Shown in pieces: positions 9,117-18,005 of a DNA stretch of 64,000 nucleotides (its first letter is position 1; every line of letters starts with the position of its first letter). The translations under genes were made by a program, and so were the position numbers. The DNA comes from Flavobacterium turcicum (GTDB lineage Bacteria; Bacteroidota; Bacteroidia; Flavobacteriales; Flavobacteriaceae). The stretch is from positions 310,001 through 374,000 of the forward strand of contig NZ_JAAOBY010000001.1 of NCBI RefSeq assembly GCF_011365745.1. Direction: 5' to 3'. A model generated the notes under the pieces. That model was not told where the DNA came from. It did not search any database and saw nothing but the letters and a program-made list of their open reading frames with translations.

Positions 9117-10055
9117 TTACTTCAAATGCTCTAGCATATCAATTGTCATGCTTGCTAAATCAAACTCATGATTCCAGTTCCAGTCTTCGCGAGCGCTGCT
9201 GTCATCAATACTTGCAGGCCAGCTGTCGGCAATTTTTTGACGGAAATCTGGTTCGTAGGTAATCGTAAATTCAGGAATGTGTTTTTGTATTTCGGCAGCA
9301 ATTTCTGTTGGCGTAAAGCTCATAGCAGCCAAATTGTATGAGGAACGAATTTTAATTTCTTCAACAGGCGCTTGCATGATTTTGATGGTAGCCGCAATAG
9401 CATCATCCATGTACATCATTGGCATTTTAGTTTCTGAGGATAAAAAACACTCATATTTTTTATCGGCTAATGCTTTGTGATAAATGTCTACAGCATAATC
9501 TGTAGTTCCGCCACCAGGAGGCGATGACCAGCTGATCAAACCAGGATAACGAATACTACGCACATCAACACCAAACACATTGTGGTAGTATTCACACCAT
9601 CTTTCGCCTGCTTGCTTACTGATTCCGTAGACCGTTGATGGCTCCATAACCGTGTATTGCGGTGTGTTTTCTTTGGGTGTTGTAGGTCCAAAAACCGCGA
9701 TGCTTGATGGCCAAAATATCTTTTTTATTTTTCCGGCTTTCGCCAAATTCAAAACATGAAATAAAGAGTTCATATTCAAGTCCCACGCAAAGGCTGGGTT
9801 TTTCTCGGCTGTAGCCGATAATAGTGCCGCCATCAAGTACACATCGGTAATTTGATGAACTTCAACCAAATGCTCAATCTGATTAAAATCTAAAGCATTT
9901 ACTACTTCAAATGGACCCGAATTTACTACATCAACGTTCAGTTTTCTGATGTCAGAGGCAATCACATTTTCGGTTCCGTAAATCGAGCGTAACTTTTGCG
10001 TAAGCTCTGTTCCTATTTGGCCGCAAGCGCCTATAATCAATATTTTAGTACTCAT
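9117..10055 (-). CDS. tdh: L-threonine 3-dehydrogenase, short-chain (SDR/epimerase-like) type
   Basis: An extended SDR protein of about 312 residues with the NAD motif IGACGQIG at the N-terminus, a serine pair in WPSSIAVFG and the catalytic YGISK (YxxxK). The RYPGLISWSSPPGGGTTDYAVDI block is typical of the SDR-type threonine dehydrogenase described in Flavobacterium and of animal TDH. It oxidises L-threonine to 2-amino-3-oxobutyrate with NAD+, the first step to glycine and acetyl-CoA. I chose the ATG at 10055 because the 16 residues upstream are not family-like and because the promoter lies only about 160 bp upstream. No kbl (2-amino-3-ketobutyrate CoA ligase) gene is adjacent, so the partner enzyme must be elsewhere. 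Confidence 0.92.
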   Translation of the reverse strand: MSTKILIIGACGQIGTELTQKLRSIYGTENVIASDIRKLNVDVVNSGPFEVVNALDFNQIEHLVEVHQITDVYLMAALLSATAEKNPAFAWDLNMNSLFHVLNLAKAGKIKKIFWPSSIAVFGPTTPKENTPQYTVMEPSTVYGISKQAGERWCEYYHNVFGVDVRSIRYPGLISWSSPPGGGTTDYAVDIYHKALADKKYECFLSSETKMPMMYMDDAIAATIKIMQAPVEEIKIRSSYNLAAMSFTPTEIAAEIQKHIPEFTITYEPDFRQKIADSWPASIDDSSAREDWNWNHEFDLASMTIDMLEHLK

Positions 10056-10212
10056 CTTATTCTGTTTTGAAAAACAAAGATAACGTTTTCGCGAATAGTA
10101 CAACTTTTGATAAAAACAGCAATAAAAAGCACAAACACTACATTAAATTTAATCTAAAACGAAAATACTGGTTTTTTTAGTGGTGAAATCTATTTGGTCG
10201 TTGTCAAAATGG

Positions 10213-10242
10213 CAAAGTTATGGCCATAATTTTTAAAACAAA
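10213..10242 (-). promoter_or_regulatory. Consensus promoter of the threonine dehydrogenase gene
   Basis: On the minus strand a TTTG (10239-10242) is followed after 18 bases by TAACTTTG (10213-10220), a near-perfect Bacteroidota -33/-7 promoter. It implies a 5' leader of roughly 150 bases. Confidence 0.7.
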
Positions 10243-10378
10243 TTTAATTCAGATCCTATTTAAAATATTATGCGGCGTCAAAAAGCAGTTTTTTCAACCT
10301 AGTAAATCGAAAGTTGATTGGTTTCTTGCGAGATTGACATTACCCAAAACCACCATTCGTTATTGCCAATTTAGTTTG

Positions 10379-10386
10379 TAACTTTG
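10379..10386 (+). promoter_or_regulatory. -7 element before the lipoprotein-mfd pair
   Basis: TAACTTTG matches TAnnTTTG exactly. It lies so close to the ATG at 10394 that the ATG at 10406 is the more plausible start. Confidence 0.55.
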
Positions 10387-10405
10387 TACTTTAATGACAC
10401 AAAAA

Positions 10406-11011
10406 ATGAAATACAATTTTGCTCTTTGCTGTTGCCTCGTTTTGTTCTTATTTTCCTGTAAAAATGAGGATGACAATCGTTTGGCTGACACACAAAAGGA
10501 GGTTCAAAAAAAGGAAGTTTTAGTAAAAAAATTGCAAAAGGCTTGGGATTTTTATGACACACCACTCACCGAAGCTTCTGAAACGAGTATAGCCTCTTGG
10601 AACGAGTTGCGCCTTTTTTTGGATGCCTTGGCACAAAAACCGCAAGCATCTGTTCGCGCGTACCAACGCAAATCGGCAGAATTATCTAAAAAAGTAATGG
10701 CGCTGGGCGAACGCATACCCTACCAATACGACAAACCACAAATACGCAGTCGCATTGCAGCCCTTACAACCAAGGTGCGGATGTTGGATTTATTTATGCA
10801 CTTAGACGTTATTCCAGACAAAAAAGTCAGTGCTTTGGTAGCCGAAATTAATCTCGAATTGCTTTCCGTTCAACGACAAATGGACGAAATTGTCGAAAAA
10901 AGTAAAATCCAGTTAGAAGAAGGTGAATCTGATTTGCTACGCATGCTAGACAGCAGCAGAGCCATTCCTAATACGCCTATTGTAGATCCAAATATTCCAC
11001 GCGTTGAGTAA
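10406..11011 (+). CDS. Putative lipoprotein of unknown function
   Basis: From the ATG at 10406 the protein has 201 residues, with a lipoprotein signal ending in a lipobox-like LFSC followed by KNEDD. The mature part is helical, with a likely coiled-coil near residues 25-45 (many K, Q and E) and two further amphipathic helices. No family is recognised. The upstream ATG at 10394 adds four residues but sits only 8 bases past the -7 box. The 3' end overlaps the mfd reading frame by 8 bp, so mfd translation is probably coupled to it. Confidence 0.68.
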   Translation: MKYNFALCCCLVLFLFSCKNEDDNRLADTQKEVQKKEVLVKKLQKAWDFYDTPLTEASETSIASWNELRLFLDALAQKPQASVRAYQRKSAELSKKVMALGERIPYQYDKPQIRSRIAALTTKVRMLDLFMHLDVIPDKKVSALVAEINLELLSVQRQMDEIVEKSKIQLEEGESDLLRMLDSSRAIPNTPIVDPNIPRVE

Positions 11012-14000
11012 ATCAGTTTTATACCAAACCTACGATACTGCTCCCAAAACCATACAAATTGCAGTGCGCTTACTCGAAAAAAATCAGGTAAAAATGCAGC
11101 TTTCGGGCTTGGTGGGGTCGTCTCTTTCCTTTGTTTTGCGTGCTGTTTTTAAAAAGGCGGAGCTTCCGTTTTTAGTTGTGCTCAATGACAAAGAAGAAGC
11201 TGCTTATTATTTGAATGATCTAGAACAAATGGTGGGCGAGCAAGATGTGTTGTTTTATCCAGCATCGTTTCGTAGGCCTTACGAGCTTGAGGATACCGAT
11301 AATGCCAATGTTTTGCTTAGAGCCGAAGTTTTGAACCGCATCAACTCTCGTAAAAAACCAGCGCTAATTGTTACCTATCCGGAGGCTTTGTTTGAAAAAG
11401 TGGTAACTCGAAAGCAATTAGACACCAATACTTTAAAAGTGGCTGTTGGTGACAAAATTTCTATCGATTTTATAAACGAAGTTTTATTCGAATACGAATT
11501 CAAAAGAGTCGATTTTATCACTGAACCGGGCGAGTTTTCTGTTCGTGGTGGAATCGTCGATGTGTTTTCTTTCTCGAATGATAATCCGTACCGAATTGAA
11601 TTTTTTGGCGATGAGGTTGAGAGCATTCGTACTTTTGATGTAGCGACGCAGTTGTCTATTTTGCCGCAGAAAAAAATTGCTATTATCCCAAATGTCGAAA
11701 ACAAAGTATTTCAAGAAAACCGCGAAAGTTTTCTGGATTATATCTCAGAGCAAACGGTTATTTGCATTCAAAATACTGAAAATTTATGCACAGAGTTAGA
11801 CAAACAATTTGCTCGTGCCGAAAACGCTTTTGCTAAATTATCGCAAGAAATCAAACGTAGTGAGCCAGAGCAATTGTTTTTGAACCAAACACAATTTATC
11901 AAGCGCGCGCTAGATTTTTCGATTATTGAGTTCAATACTAAGGCTATTTTTAGAGCTACTCAAAAATGGGAATTCCATATCAAGCCGCAACCTTCGTTCA
12001 ATAAACAATTTGATTTGTTGCTGAATAATTTGAATGAAAATCATTTTAACGGTTACAAAAATTATTTGTTTTGTTCAAATGATGCGCAAGCCAAACGTTT
12101 TCACGATATCTTCGAAACCTTAGACGAAGCTAATTCTGAGAATATCCGCAAGCAATACAATACGGTTGTGTTGCCATTGTATCAAGGTTTTGTGGATGAA
12201 GAAAACCAGATTACGTGTTACACCGACCATCAAATTTTTGAACGCTACCATAAATTCAACATCAAAAATGGCTATTCAAAAAAGCAAAACATAACTTTAA
12301 AAGAGCTTACAACACTTTCGGTGGGCGATTATGTAACGCATATTGATCACGGAATAGGTCGTTTTGGAGGTTTGCAAAAAATACAAGTCGAAGGCAAAAC
12401 ACAAGAGGCAATCAAGCTCGTTTATGCCGATAATGACATTGTGTATGTAAGCATTCATTCGCTCCATAAAATTTCAAAATACAACGGCAAAGACGGAACG
12501 CCACCTAAAATTTACAAGCTAGGTTCTAACGCTTGGAAGGTTTTAAAACAAAAAACCAAAGCACGTGTCAAGCATATTGCTTTTAATTTGATCCAGCTTT
12601 ACGCCAAAAGAAGACTCGAAAAAGGATTTCAATACGCGCCCGACAGTTACTTGCAAAACGAGTTAGAAAGTTCATTTATTTACGAAGATACGCCTGACCA
12701 AACTAAATCAACTGCTGAGGTAAAAGCTGATATGGAAAGCGATCGCCCAATGGACCGCTTGGTTTGTGGTGACGTAGGTTTTGGTAAAACCGAAGTAGCT
12801 ATTCGTGCGGCTTTCAAAGCAGTCGATAATAGCAAACAAGTTGCTGTTTTGGTTCCTACAACTATTTTGGCTTACCAACATTATAGAACTTTTAGCGAGC
12901 GATTGAAAGATATGCCGGTGTCTATTGGTTATTTGAACCGTTTTAGAACCGCCAAACAAAAAGCCGAAACGCTAAAACAATTAGCCGAAGGAAAACTTGA
13001 TATTGTGATAGGAACGCATCAATTGGTCAACAAAAATGTTGTTTTTAAAGACCTTGGTTTGTTGATTGTAGATGAGGAACAAAAATTTGGTGTCAACGTA
13101 AAAGACAAACTGAAAACCATTGCTGCGAATGTGGATACCTTAACACTAACTGCAACGCCAATCCCGAGAACCTTACAGTTTTCATTGATGGCAGCTCGAG
13201 ATTTATCAGTTATTACTACGCCTCCGCCAAATAGATATCCTATTGAAACGAATGTGGTTGGCTTTAGCGAAGAGACCATTCGAGACGCTATTTCGTATGA
13301 AATTCAGCGAAACGGACAGGTTTTCTTTATCAATAACCGAATAGAAAATATTAAGGAAGTAGCCGGAATGATTCAGCGTTTGGTTCCCAATGCCAGAGTA
13401 GGAATCGGTCACGGTCAAATGGATGGTAAAAAACTTGAAGAATTGATGTTGGCTTTCATGAACGGTGAATTCGATGTTTTAGTCGCAACAACCATTATCG
13501 AAAGCGGATTGGATGTGCCAAATGCGAATACGATTTTTATCAATAATGCCAATAATTTCGGACTGTCTGATTTGCATCAAATGCGCGGTCGAGTAGGTCG
13601 AAGTAACAAGAAAGCATTCTGTTATTTTATCTGTCCGCCTTATTCAAGTATGACCGAAGATGCTCGTAAACGTATTCAAGCCTTGGAACAATTCAGTGAA
13701 TTAGGCAGCGGATTTAACATTGCCATGAAAGATTTAGAAATTCGTGGTGCTGGAGATTTACTAGGAGGTGAGCAAAGTGGTTTCATCAACGAAATTGGTT
13801 TTGATACTTATCAAAAAATCATGAACGAGGCCATTGATGAGTTGAAAGAAAATGAATTTAAAGATTTATATCCAGAAGAGAATAATATTGAGACCAAGGA
13901 ATATGTAAAAGACCTCCAAATAGATACTGATTTTGAATTGTTGTTTTCTGATGAATACATCAATAATGTATCGGAACGATTGAGTTTGTACAATGAGTTG

Positions 14001-14372
14001 GGTGCCATCAAAAATGAAGAGGAACTAATCGTATTTCAAAATAAATTGATTGATCGTTTTGGACCTATGCCACCACGTGCCAAAGCATTGATGAATAGTA
14101 TTCGTATTAAATGGATCGCTACACGAATAGGAATTGAGAAATTGGTATTGAAGCAAGGCAAAATGATTGGTTATTTTGTCTCGGATCAACAATCGGATTA
14201 CTACCAATCCAAGCGATTTATGCAAGTTGTGAATTTTGTTCAAAAAAATACTGCTATTTGTAGAATGAAAGAAAAGCAAACTCCAGCAGGATTACGTTTG
14301 CTCTTAACCTTTGATGATGCCAAAACTACGCGTAGGTGCTTGGAATTGATGGAGATGTTGGGTGGGGAGTAA
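11004..14372 (+). CDS. mfd: Transcription-repair coupling factor Mfd
   Basis: An 1122-residue protein with all Mfd modules: UvrB-like N-terminal region, the CarD-like RNA polymerase-interaction domain (about 437-495, starting LSVGDYVTHIDHGIGRFGG), an SF2 motor with Walker A GDVGFGKTE (about 589-597) and a DEEQ box (about 688), motif VI in HQMRGRVGRS, the TRG region and a C-terminal D7-like domain. Mfd removes stalled RNA polymerase at DNA lesions and recruits UvrA. The start is a TTG at 11004 overlapping the end of the lipoprotein gene by 8 bp; no in-frame ATG lies nearby until well inside the conserved region, so TTG with translational coupling is the best reading. Confidence 0.97.
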   Translation: MSKSVLYQTYDTAPKTIQIAVRLLEKNQVKMQLSGLVGSSLSFVLRAVFKKAELPFLVVLNDKEEAAYYLNDLEQMVGEQDVLFYPASFRRPYELEDTDNANVLLRAEVLNRINSRKKPALIVTYPEALFEKVVTRKQLDTNTLKVAVGDKISIDFINEVLFEYEFKRVDFITEPGEFSVRGGIVDVFSFSNDNPYRIEFFGDEVESIRTFDVATQLSILPQKKIAIIPNVENKVFQENRESFLDYISEQTVICIQNTENLCTELDKQFARAENAFAKLSQEIKRSEPEQLFLNQTQFIKRALDFSIIEFNTKAIFRATQKWEFHIKPQPSFNKQFDLLLNNLNENHFNGYKNYLFCSNDAQAKRFHDIFETLDEANSENIRKQYNTVVLPLYQGFVDEENQITCYTDHQIFERYHKFNIKNGYSKKQNITLKELTTLSVGDYVTHIDHGIGRFGGLQKIQVEGKTQEAIKLVYADNDIVYVSIHSLHKISKYNGKDGTPPKIYKLGSNAWKVLKQKTKARVKHIAFNLIQLYAKRRLEKGFQYAPDSYLQNELESSFIYEDTPDQTKSTAEVKADMESDRPMDRLVCGDVGFGKTEVAIRAAFKAVDNSKQVAVLVPTTILAYQHYRTFSERLKDMPVSIGYLNRFRTAKQKAETLKQLAEGKLDIVIGTHQLVNKNVVFKDLGLLIVDEEQKFGVNVKDKLKTIAANVDTLTLTATPIPRTLQFSLMAARDLSVITTPPPNRYPIETNVVGFSEETIRDAISYEIQRNGQVFFINNRIENIKEVAGMIQRLVPNARVGIGHGQMDGKKLEELMLAFMNGEFDVLVATTIIESGLDVPNANTIFINNANNFGLSDLHQMRGRVGRSNKKAFCYFICPPYSSMTEDARKRIQALEQFSELGSGFNIAMKDLEIRGAGDLLGGEQSGFINEIGFDTYQKIMNEAIDELKENEFKDLYPEENNIETKEYVKDLQIDTDFELLFSDEYINNVSERLSLYNELGAIKNEEELIVFQNKLIDRFGPMPPRAKALMNSIRIKWIATRIGIEKLVLKQGKMIGYFVSDQQSDYYQSKRFMQVVNFVQKNTAICRMKEKQTPAGLRLLLTFDDAKTTRRCLELMEMLGGE

Positions 14373-14409
14373 AAAATATTTCTTCAATAAACTTTAAACA
14401 ATTGAATAA

Positions 14410-14922
14410 TTGACAACTAATGCTACTAAGGAAAAATCATTTTTTCAAAAAATAACTTCCAAAAGCCTGTATAAATTTGGTTTTGTTGGATTGATTCCCA
14501 ATTTTGGATTGATTCCTGGCGGAGTTCTATTGTTTCAGGGATTTATAAGGAAAGATAAAAAAATGAAATTAATTGGATTAGGAGGAATTCTTTTCACACC
14601 TATATTTTGGTTTATTTATCTAAACAGCGATTTTCATGAAAAACATTTAATACAATTTACAAATATTCAATTGAATGAAATGGTAAAAGATTTAGAGTTT
14701 TATAAAAGTAAAAATGGAACGTATCCTGATAGTTTACCAGAATTGAAACTACAAAACAAGTTTTTTAATGATGATGAGTTGTTTAATAGTGAATTCAATT
14801 TTAAAGAATCAAAACCTGCAAGATTTTATTACAAAAAACAAGAAAGTGATTATGTTTTAAAATCATTGGGTCCTGATTTGATTTTAAATACAGAAGATGA
14901 TATCCATCCAGAATTAAAATAA
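14410..14922 (+). CDS. Membrane protein with pseudopilin GspG-like C-terminal segment, function unknown
   Basis: A protein of about 170 residues. No ATG is available before the first membrane span, so the start is a TTG at 14410 or an unusual codon nearby; the exact start is uncertain. Two membrane spans (about residues 23-48 and 56-74) precede a soluble domain. That domain (YKSKNGTYPDSLPEL near residue 97 and SLGPDLILNTEDDI near the end) resembles the C-terminal globular part of type II secretion pseudopilin GspG, which carries a calcium-binding loop. No prepilin peptidase site is seen. It lies 37 bp after mfd and may be read through from it. Function unknown. Confidence 0.6.
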   Translation: MTTNATKEKSFFQKITSKSLYKFGFVGLIPNFGLIPGGVLLFQGFIRKDKKMKLIGLGGILFTPIFWFIYLNSDFHEKHLIQFTNIQLNEMVKDLEFYKSKNGTYPDSLPELKLQNKFFNDDELFNSEFNFKESKPARFYYKKQESDYVLKSLGPDLILNTEDDIHPELK

Positions 14923-15035
14923 AATGCTTGTCATTTTCTTAAATCAATATTAATAAAATCTATTTGTTTAATATTTTAAAAATGAAACACTTAGTTAAAT
15001 TTGACGATTTATTTTTTTACCATTATCAAAAAAGA

Positions 15036-15043
15036 TAACTTTG
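15036..15043 (+). promoter_or_regulatory. -7 element of the toxin-antitoxin pair
   Basis: TAACTTTG, an exact TAnnTTTG match, 20 bases before the antitoxin ATG at 15064. The -33 box is not clear. Confidence 0.5.
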
Positions 15044-15063
15044 TTAAACTAAAATTTTAAGTT

Positions 15064-15288
15064 ATGAATTTAGCCACCAGAAAATATAATTTGATTCAAG
15101 AGTTGACAACTATTGACGAAAGTTTATTGGAAAAACTTGAAATCATTTTAAAAACCAGTAAAAAGGATTGGTTTACTGATTTGAATTCAGAGGAAAAACA
15201 GCAAATTGAAATCGGTTTAAAACAAGTAGAAAATGACGAGTTTGTAAGTCATGAAACTGTAATGAACAGATTTGCCAAATGGCGTTAG
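15064..15288 (+). CDS. Putative antitoxin of a ParE-type module
   Basis: A 74-residue acidic helical protein that precedes, and overlaps by 10 bp, a RelE/ParE-superfamily toxin. Antitoxins of this size and layout (a helical N-terminus, then a toxin-wrapping tail ending RFAKWR) are common beside ParE toxins in Bacteroidota. No DNA-binding motif is obvious, so the call rests on context. It should neutralise the toxin and may repress its own promoter. Confidence 0.7.
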   Translation: MNLATRKYNLIQELTTIDESLLEKLEIILKTSKKDWFTDLNSEEKQQIEIGLKQVENDEFVSHETVMNRFAKWR

Positions 15289-15572
15289 AGATTAAATGGA
15301 CTCCTCAAGCCGATACAGGTTTGGCAATTGTTATTGAATATTTAGAAGCGGAATGGACGTTCAGGGAAATTTTGCAGTTGGAAGAAAATATCAATCAAGT
15401 TATTAAGCAAATTAGTCATTTCCCTGACCTTTATCCAAAGTCTAAATCCTTTAAAAATCTTCATAAAGCAACCATAGATAGAAATAACTATCTTGTTTAC
15501 CAAGTTAATTATAAAAAATCATGTATTGAAATAATTAATTTTAGAGGAACGAAACAAAAACCTAAATATTAG
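15279..15572 (+). CDS. RelE/ParE-superfamily toxin
   Basis: A 97-residue protein with the ParE pattern: an N-terminal strand (LEIKWTPQAD), a helical hairpin with EYLEAEW, a central HFPDLYPKS segment, and C-terminal strands NYLVYQVN and IEIINFRGTKQKP. Family members poison DNA gyrase (ParE) or cleave mRNA (RelE); which applies cannot be told from sequence. The ATG overlaps the antitoxin end by 10 bp, as expected for a coupled toxin-antitoxin operon. Its 3' end lies 10 bp from the convergent gene ending at 15582. Confidence 0.82.
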   Translation: MALEIKWTPQADTGLAIVIEYLEAEWTFREILQLEENINQVIKQISHFPDLYPKSKSFKNLHKATIDRNNYLVYQVNYKKSCIEIINFRGTKQKPKY

Positions 15573-15581
15573 GAAGTGAAT

Positions 15582-16238
15582 TTAATTCTTCAAATCCTTT
15601 ATCACTTTAAAAGCCACATCCACTTGTTCTTCACTTACTAAGATAGTGAACTCGTTTGATGTCGAAATTACCTCGTTGATAATAATTCCTTCCCAAGCCA
15701 AACGCTGAAAAATGAAATAGTAAATTCCAGGAACTACAATGTTTTCTTTGGGTAATTTTACAGTGATTGATGCCAGATCATCTAGTTTCTGAATCAGTTT
15801 TTCGTTTGCAAAATGTTTGTCTACAAGATGATTGATGCTGTTGCTCACTACAATATTTGTTTCGTTTACTCCTCTTGATGAAGTATAAAAAATATCTGGC
15901 AATGCATTGATATCCGCAATTAAATCAGCCTGTTTGTTCAAAACTGTTTCTGAGGCTGCAAAAGTATAATCCGTCAAGGCTGATCGTACGGTGATTTCGC
16001 CAATATTTTTGATGACTTTATTAATCTTGTGGTTGAGTCTAAAATCCAGTTCCTCTGTTAATCTTTTCAACGCCATTACTACAGCACCTTGTTTCACTTC
16101 TTTACCAAAATCAGCTTCTAACTCTGTCATGATATTACGTGATAACGAAGTCAAATTGATAATGCCTAGTGATAAAGCATTTAGTAAAAAAGGTTTTGTT
16201 TTGATGTAATTTTCAACAATTGAAGAAACAGTTTTCAT
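15582..16238 (-). CDS. Predicted ACT-domain protein resembling the regulatory part of aspartate kinase
   Basis: A 218-residue protein. The N-terminal third is helical (SLSRNIMTELEADFGKEV, then MALKRLTEEL) and could be a winged-helix module. The C-terminal half has two alternating strand-helix-strand units (TVRSALTDYTFAAS... and ITVKLPKENIVVPGIYYFIFQRLAWEGIII ... FTILVSEEQVDVAFKVI) that fit tandem ACT domains, which bind amino acids. No kinase domain is present. I infer a ligand-sensing regulator, not an enzyme. It has a consensus promoter and stands alone. Confidence 0.6.
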   Translation of the reverse strand: MKTVSSIVENYIKTKPFLLNALSLGIINLTSLSRNIMTELEADFGKEVKQGAVVMALKRLTEELDFRLNHKINKVIKNIGEITVRSALTDYTFAASETVLNKQADLIADINALPDIFYTSSRGVNETNIVVSNSINHLVDKHFANEKLIQKLDDLASITVKLPKENIVVPGIYYFIFQRLAWEGIIINEVISTSNEFTILVSEEQVDVAFKVIKDLKN

Positions 16239-16294
16239 GATGGATTTTTTTAATTTGTAGTTGCGTTGTATGTAGTTACTGTGTAATTTGAATG

Positions 16295-16325
16295 CAAAGA
16301 TAAATAAAAAACAATTTGTTACAAA
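16295..16325 (-). promoter_or_regulatory. Consensus promoter of the ACT-domain gene
   Basis: On the minus strand TTTG (16322-16325) is followed after exactly 19 bases by TATCTTTG (16295-16302). This is one of the best -33/-7 matches in the window, about 57 bases before the ATG at 16238. Confidence 0.75.
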
Positions 16326-16346
16326 TATAACAATATAAAAAAGTGA

Positions 16347-16706
16347 TTAAAAATGATAAAAGGCATCGGTAAGATGCTCAATAACAAAAGATTTATCGTT
16401 TTTATGAATGGCGATGATATCAAAACGTACCTCTAGGTCAAGATCATTTTGAGTTACAAATGCATCAACAGCTTTTACTAACAGTTGTATTTTTTTGGGC
16501 TTCACAAAATCCTGAGGTAATCCAAAATCTAAGGAAGATCTTGTTTTTACTTCGACTACAGCAAGAACACCTGCTTTTTGGGCTAGGATGTCAATTTCTG
16601 CTTTTTGAAACGTATAATTGGTTTGCAAAATAGTATAGCCTTCCTTTTGCAGGAACTCAACAGCCATTTCTTCGCCAAGTTTACCAAGTTCATTGTGTTC
16701 AGCCAT
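16347..16706 (-). CDS. YraN family (UPF0102) protein, predicted endonuclease fold
   Basis: A 119-residue protein with the conserved YraN pattern: an N-terminal LGKLGEEMAVEFLQKEGY, then AEIDILAQKAGVLAVVEVKTRSS, where the D...EVKxR residues form the catalytic core of the restriction-endonuclease-like fold. The length is typical for the family. Members are linked to DNA processing or competence, but their biological role is not settled. It stands between the ACT-domain gene and the LD-carboxypeptidase gene on the same strand, with gaps over 100 bp, so an operon is not certain. Confidence 0.9.
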   Translation of the reverse strand: MAEHNELGKLGEEMAVEFLQKEGYTILQTNYTFQKAEIDILAQKAGVLAVVEVKTRSSLDFGLPQDFVKPKKIQLLVKAVDAFVTQNDLDLEVRFDIIAIHKNDKSFVIEHLTDAFYHF

Positions 16707-16862
16707 TTAAAAATTTTGTTTCAAGTTTGAGGTTATACGTTATTTAACTTCTGCAACTACAATTCATCAATAAAAAAAACAGAATTTAATTTACCGCTTA
16801 AGTCCTCAAGCTACTTTCGGCCAAGCTTCCAATCCTTCAAAAAAAGTCGTGGTGGATTTTTT

Positions 16863-17864
16863 TTATTCAAATGTGAGCGTTCCGCCTTTTTCCTGTACAT
16901 CTAGTGTAACCATTCGCCCTAAAATTAAGGCTCTATTGTCTTGAATGTGCCCGGCTGGGAAATTGTACAAAATCGGAATGTTGTATTTTTGCGTTACATC
17001 TTCAATAATTTCGATCGCATTTTTACCCCACGGAACATCGTTGTCTTTCATTTTGGTCATTGATCCTACAACAATTCCTTTGATGCTTTCGAGGCAACCA
17101 TTGCGTTTTAAGTTCATCATCATGCGGTCTATATGATACAAATATTCGTCAAGATCTTCGATAAACAAAATTTTATCGGTGCAATCAATTGCTGATGTAG
17201 AGCCAAACAAACTGTAGAGTATCGATAAATTTCCGCCCACCAAACGTCCGGTTGCAGTTCCTATTATGTTTTTGCTAAAAGCGGCAACTTGGTAAGAAAG
17301 CGATTCACCAAAAAGCGCTTTTTTGAGTGATGTTATGGCTTGCGGCGTTGCTCGTGGTGCAGTAAGTGGCATAATGGCATGAAGCGATTGAAAACCTAAA
17401 GTATTCAAATGACTATGCAAAACAGTTACATCGCTAAAACCTACAATCCATTTCGGATTCATTTTAAACTTTGTAAAATCTAATAAATCAACCATTCTAA
17501 CCGTACCATAACCGCCTTTTACGCACCAAATTGCTTTGATGTTAGGGTTGTCTAACTGTGTTTGAAAATCGGCTGCACGTTGTTCATCAGTTCCTGCAAG
17601 TTGATTATTGTCTAAGCCAATTGTTTTTCCAATCACAACCTCAAGTCCCCAACTATGTAATAAATCAATAGCAGGTTGTAGGTTGTTGTCAATGTTTTTT
17701 CGAGCTGTAGCTACAAGAGCAACGGTATCTCCTTTTTGCAAATAAGGTGGTGTAATCATAGTGGTTTGAGCTTGACTGTATGAGGTTTCTAAAACAAAAA
17801 TAAGAAATAGCAACCAATAAAAAATAGAATGTCTTGTCGGTTGCTTGAATGTATAGTAGTTCAT
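16863..17864 (-). CDS. LD-carboxypeptidase (MEROPS S66 family), exported
   Basis: A 333-residue protein with an N-terminal signal or anchor segment (residues about 14-33). The mature part begins ITPPYLQKGDTVALVATA. The nucleophile serine is in VGFSDVTVLH, the glutamate in LFIEDLDEYLYHIDRM and the histidine in NFPAGHIQDN, matching the Ser-Glu-His triad of LdcA/MccF enzymes. It should trim the terminal D-alanine from tetrapeptide muropeptides during wall recycling. LdcA of E. coli is cytoplasmic, so the signal segment suggests an envelope location here. A -7 box lies 40 bases upstream. Confidence 0.88.
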   Translation of the reverse strand: MNYYTFKQPTRHSIFYWLLFLIFVLETSYSQAQTTMITPPYLQKGDTVALVATARKNIDNNLQPAIDLLHSWGLEVVIGKTIGLDNNQLAGTDEQRAADFQTQLDNPNIKAIWCVKGGYGTVRMVDLLDFTKFKMNPKWIVGFSDVTVLHSHLNTLGFQSLHAIMPLTAPRATPQAITSLKKALFGESLSYQVAAFSKNIIGTATGRLVGGNLSILYSLFGSTSAIDCTDKILFIEDLDEYLYHIDRMMMNLKRNGCLESIKGIVVGSMTKMKDNDVPWGKNAIEIIEDVTQKYNIPILYNFPAGHIQDNRALILGRMVTLDVQEKGGTLTFE

Positions 17865-17903
17865 GAATTGGCGTTAACTGAAAAAAGTGTTTGTTTATAA
17901 ATT

Positions 17904-17911
17904 CAAAGATA
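17904..17911 (-). promoter_or_regulatory. -7 element of the LD-carboxypeptidase gene
   Basis: The minus strand reads TATCTTTG, matching TAnnTTTG, 40 bases before the ATG at 17864. Confidence 0.5.
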
Positions 17912-18005
17912 GTCATTTCTAAAACAATGCGAAATTCAATACAAATTACTACTTTTAACCTAAAGTAATTGATTATCGGTACGTTGTAACTCAAAAAAAA
18001 AAACA

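Noticed and set aside
16800..16863. Terminator after the LD-carboxypeptidase gene
   Set aside because: Only a short AATCC/GGATT pair with a long loop is present near 16829-16858; too weak to list.
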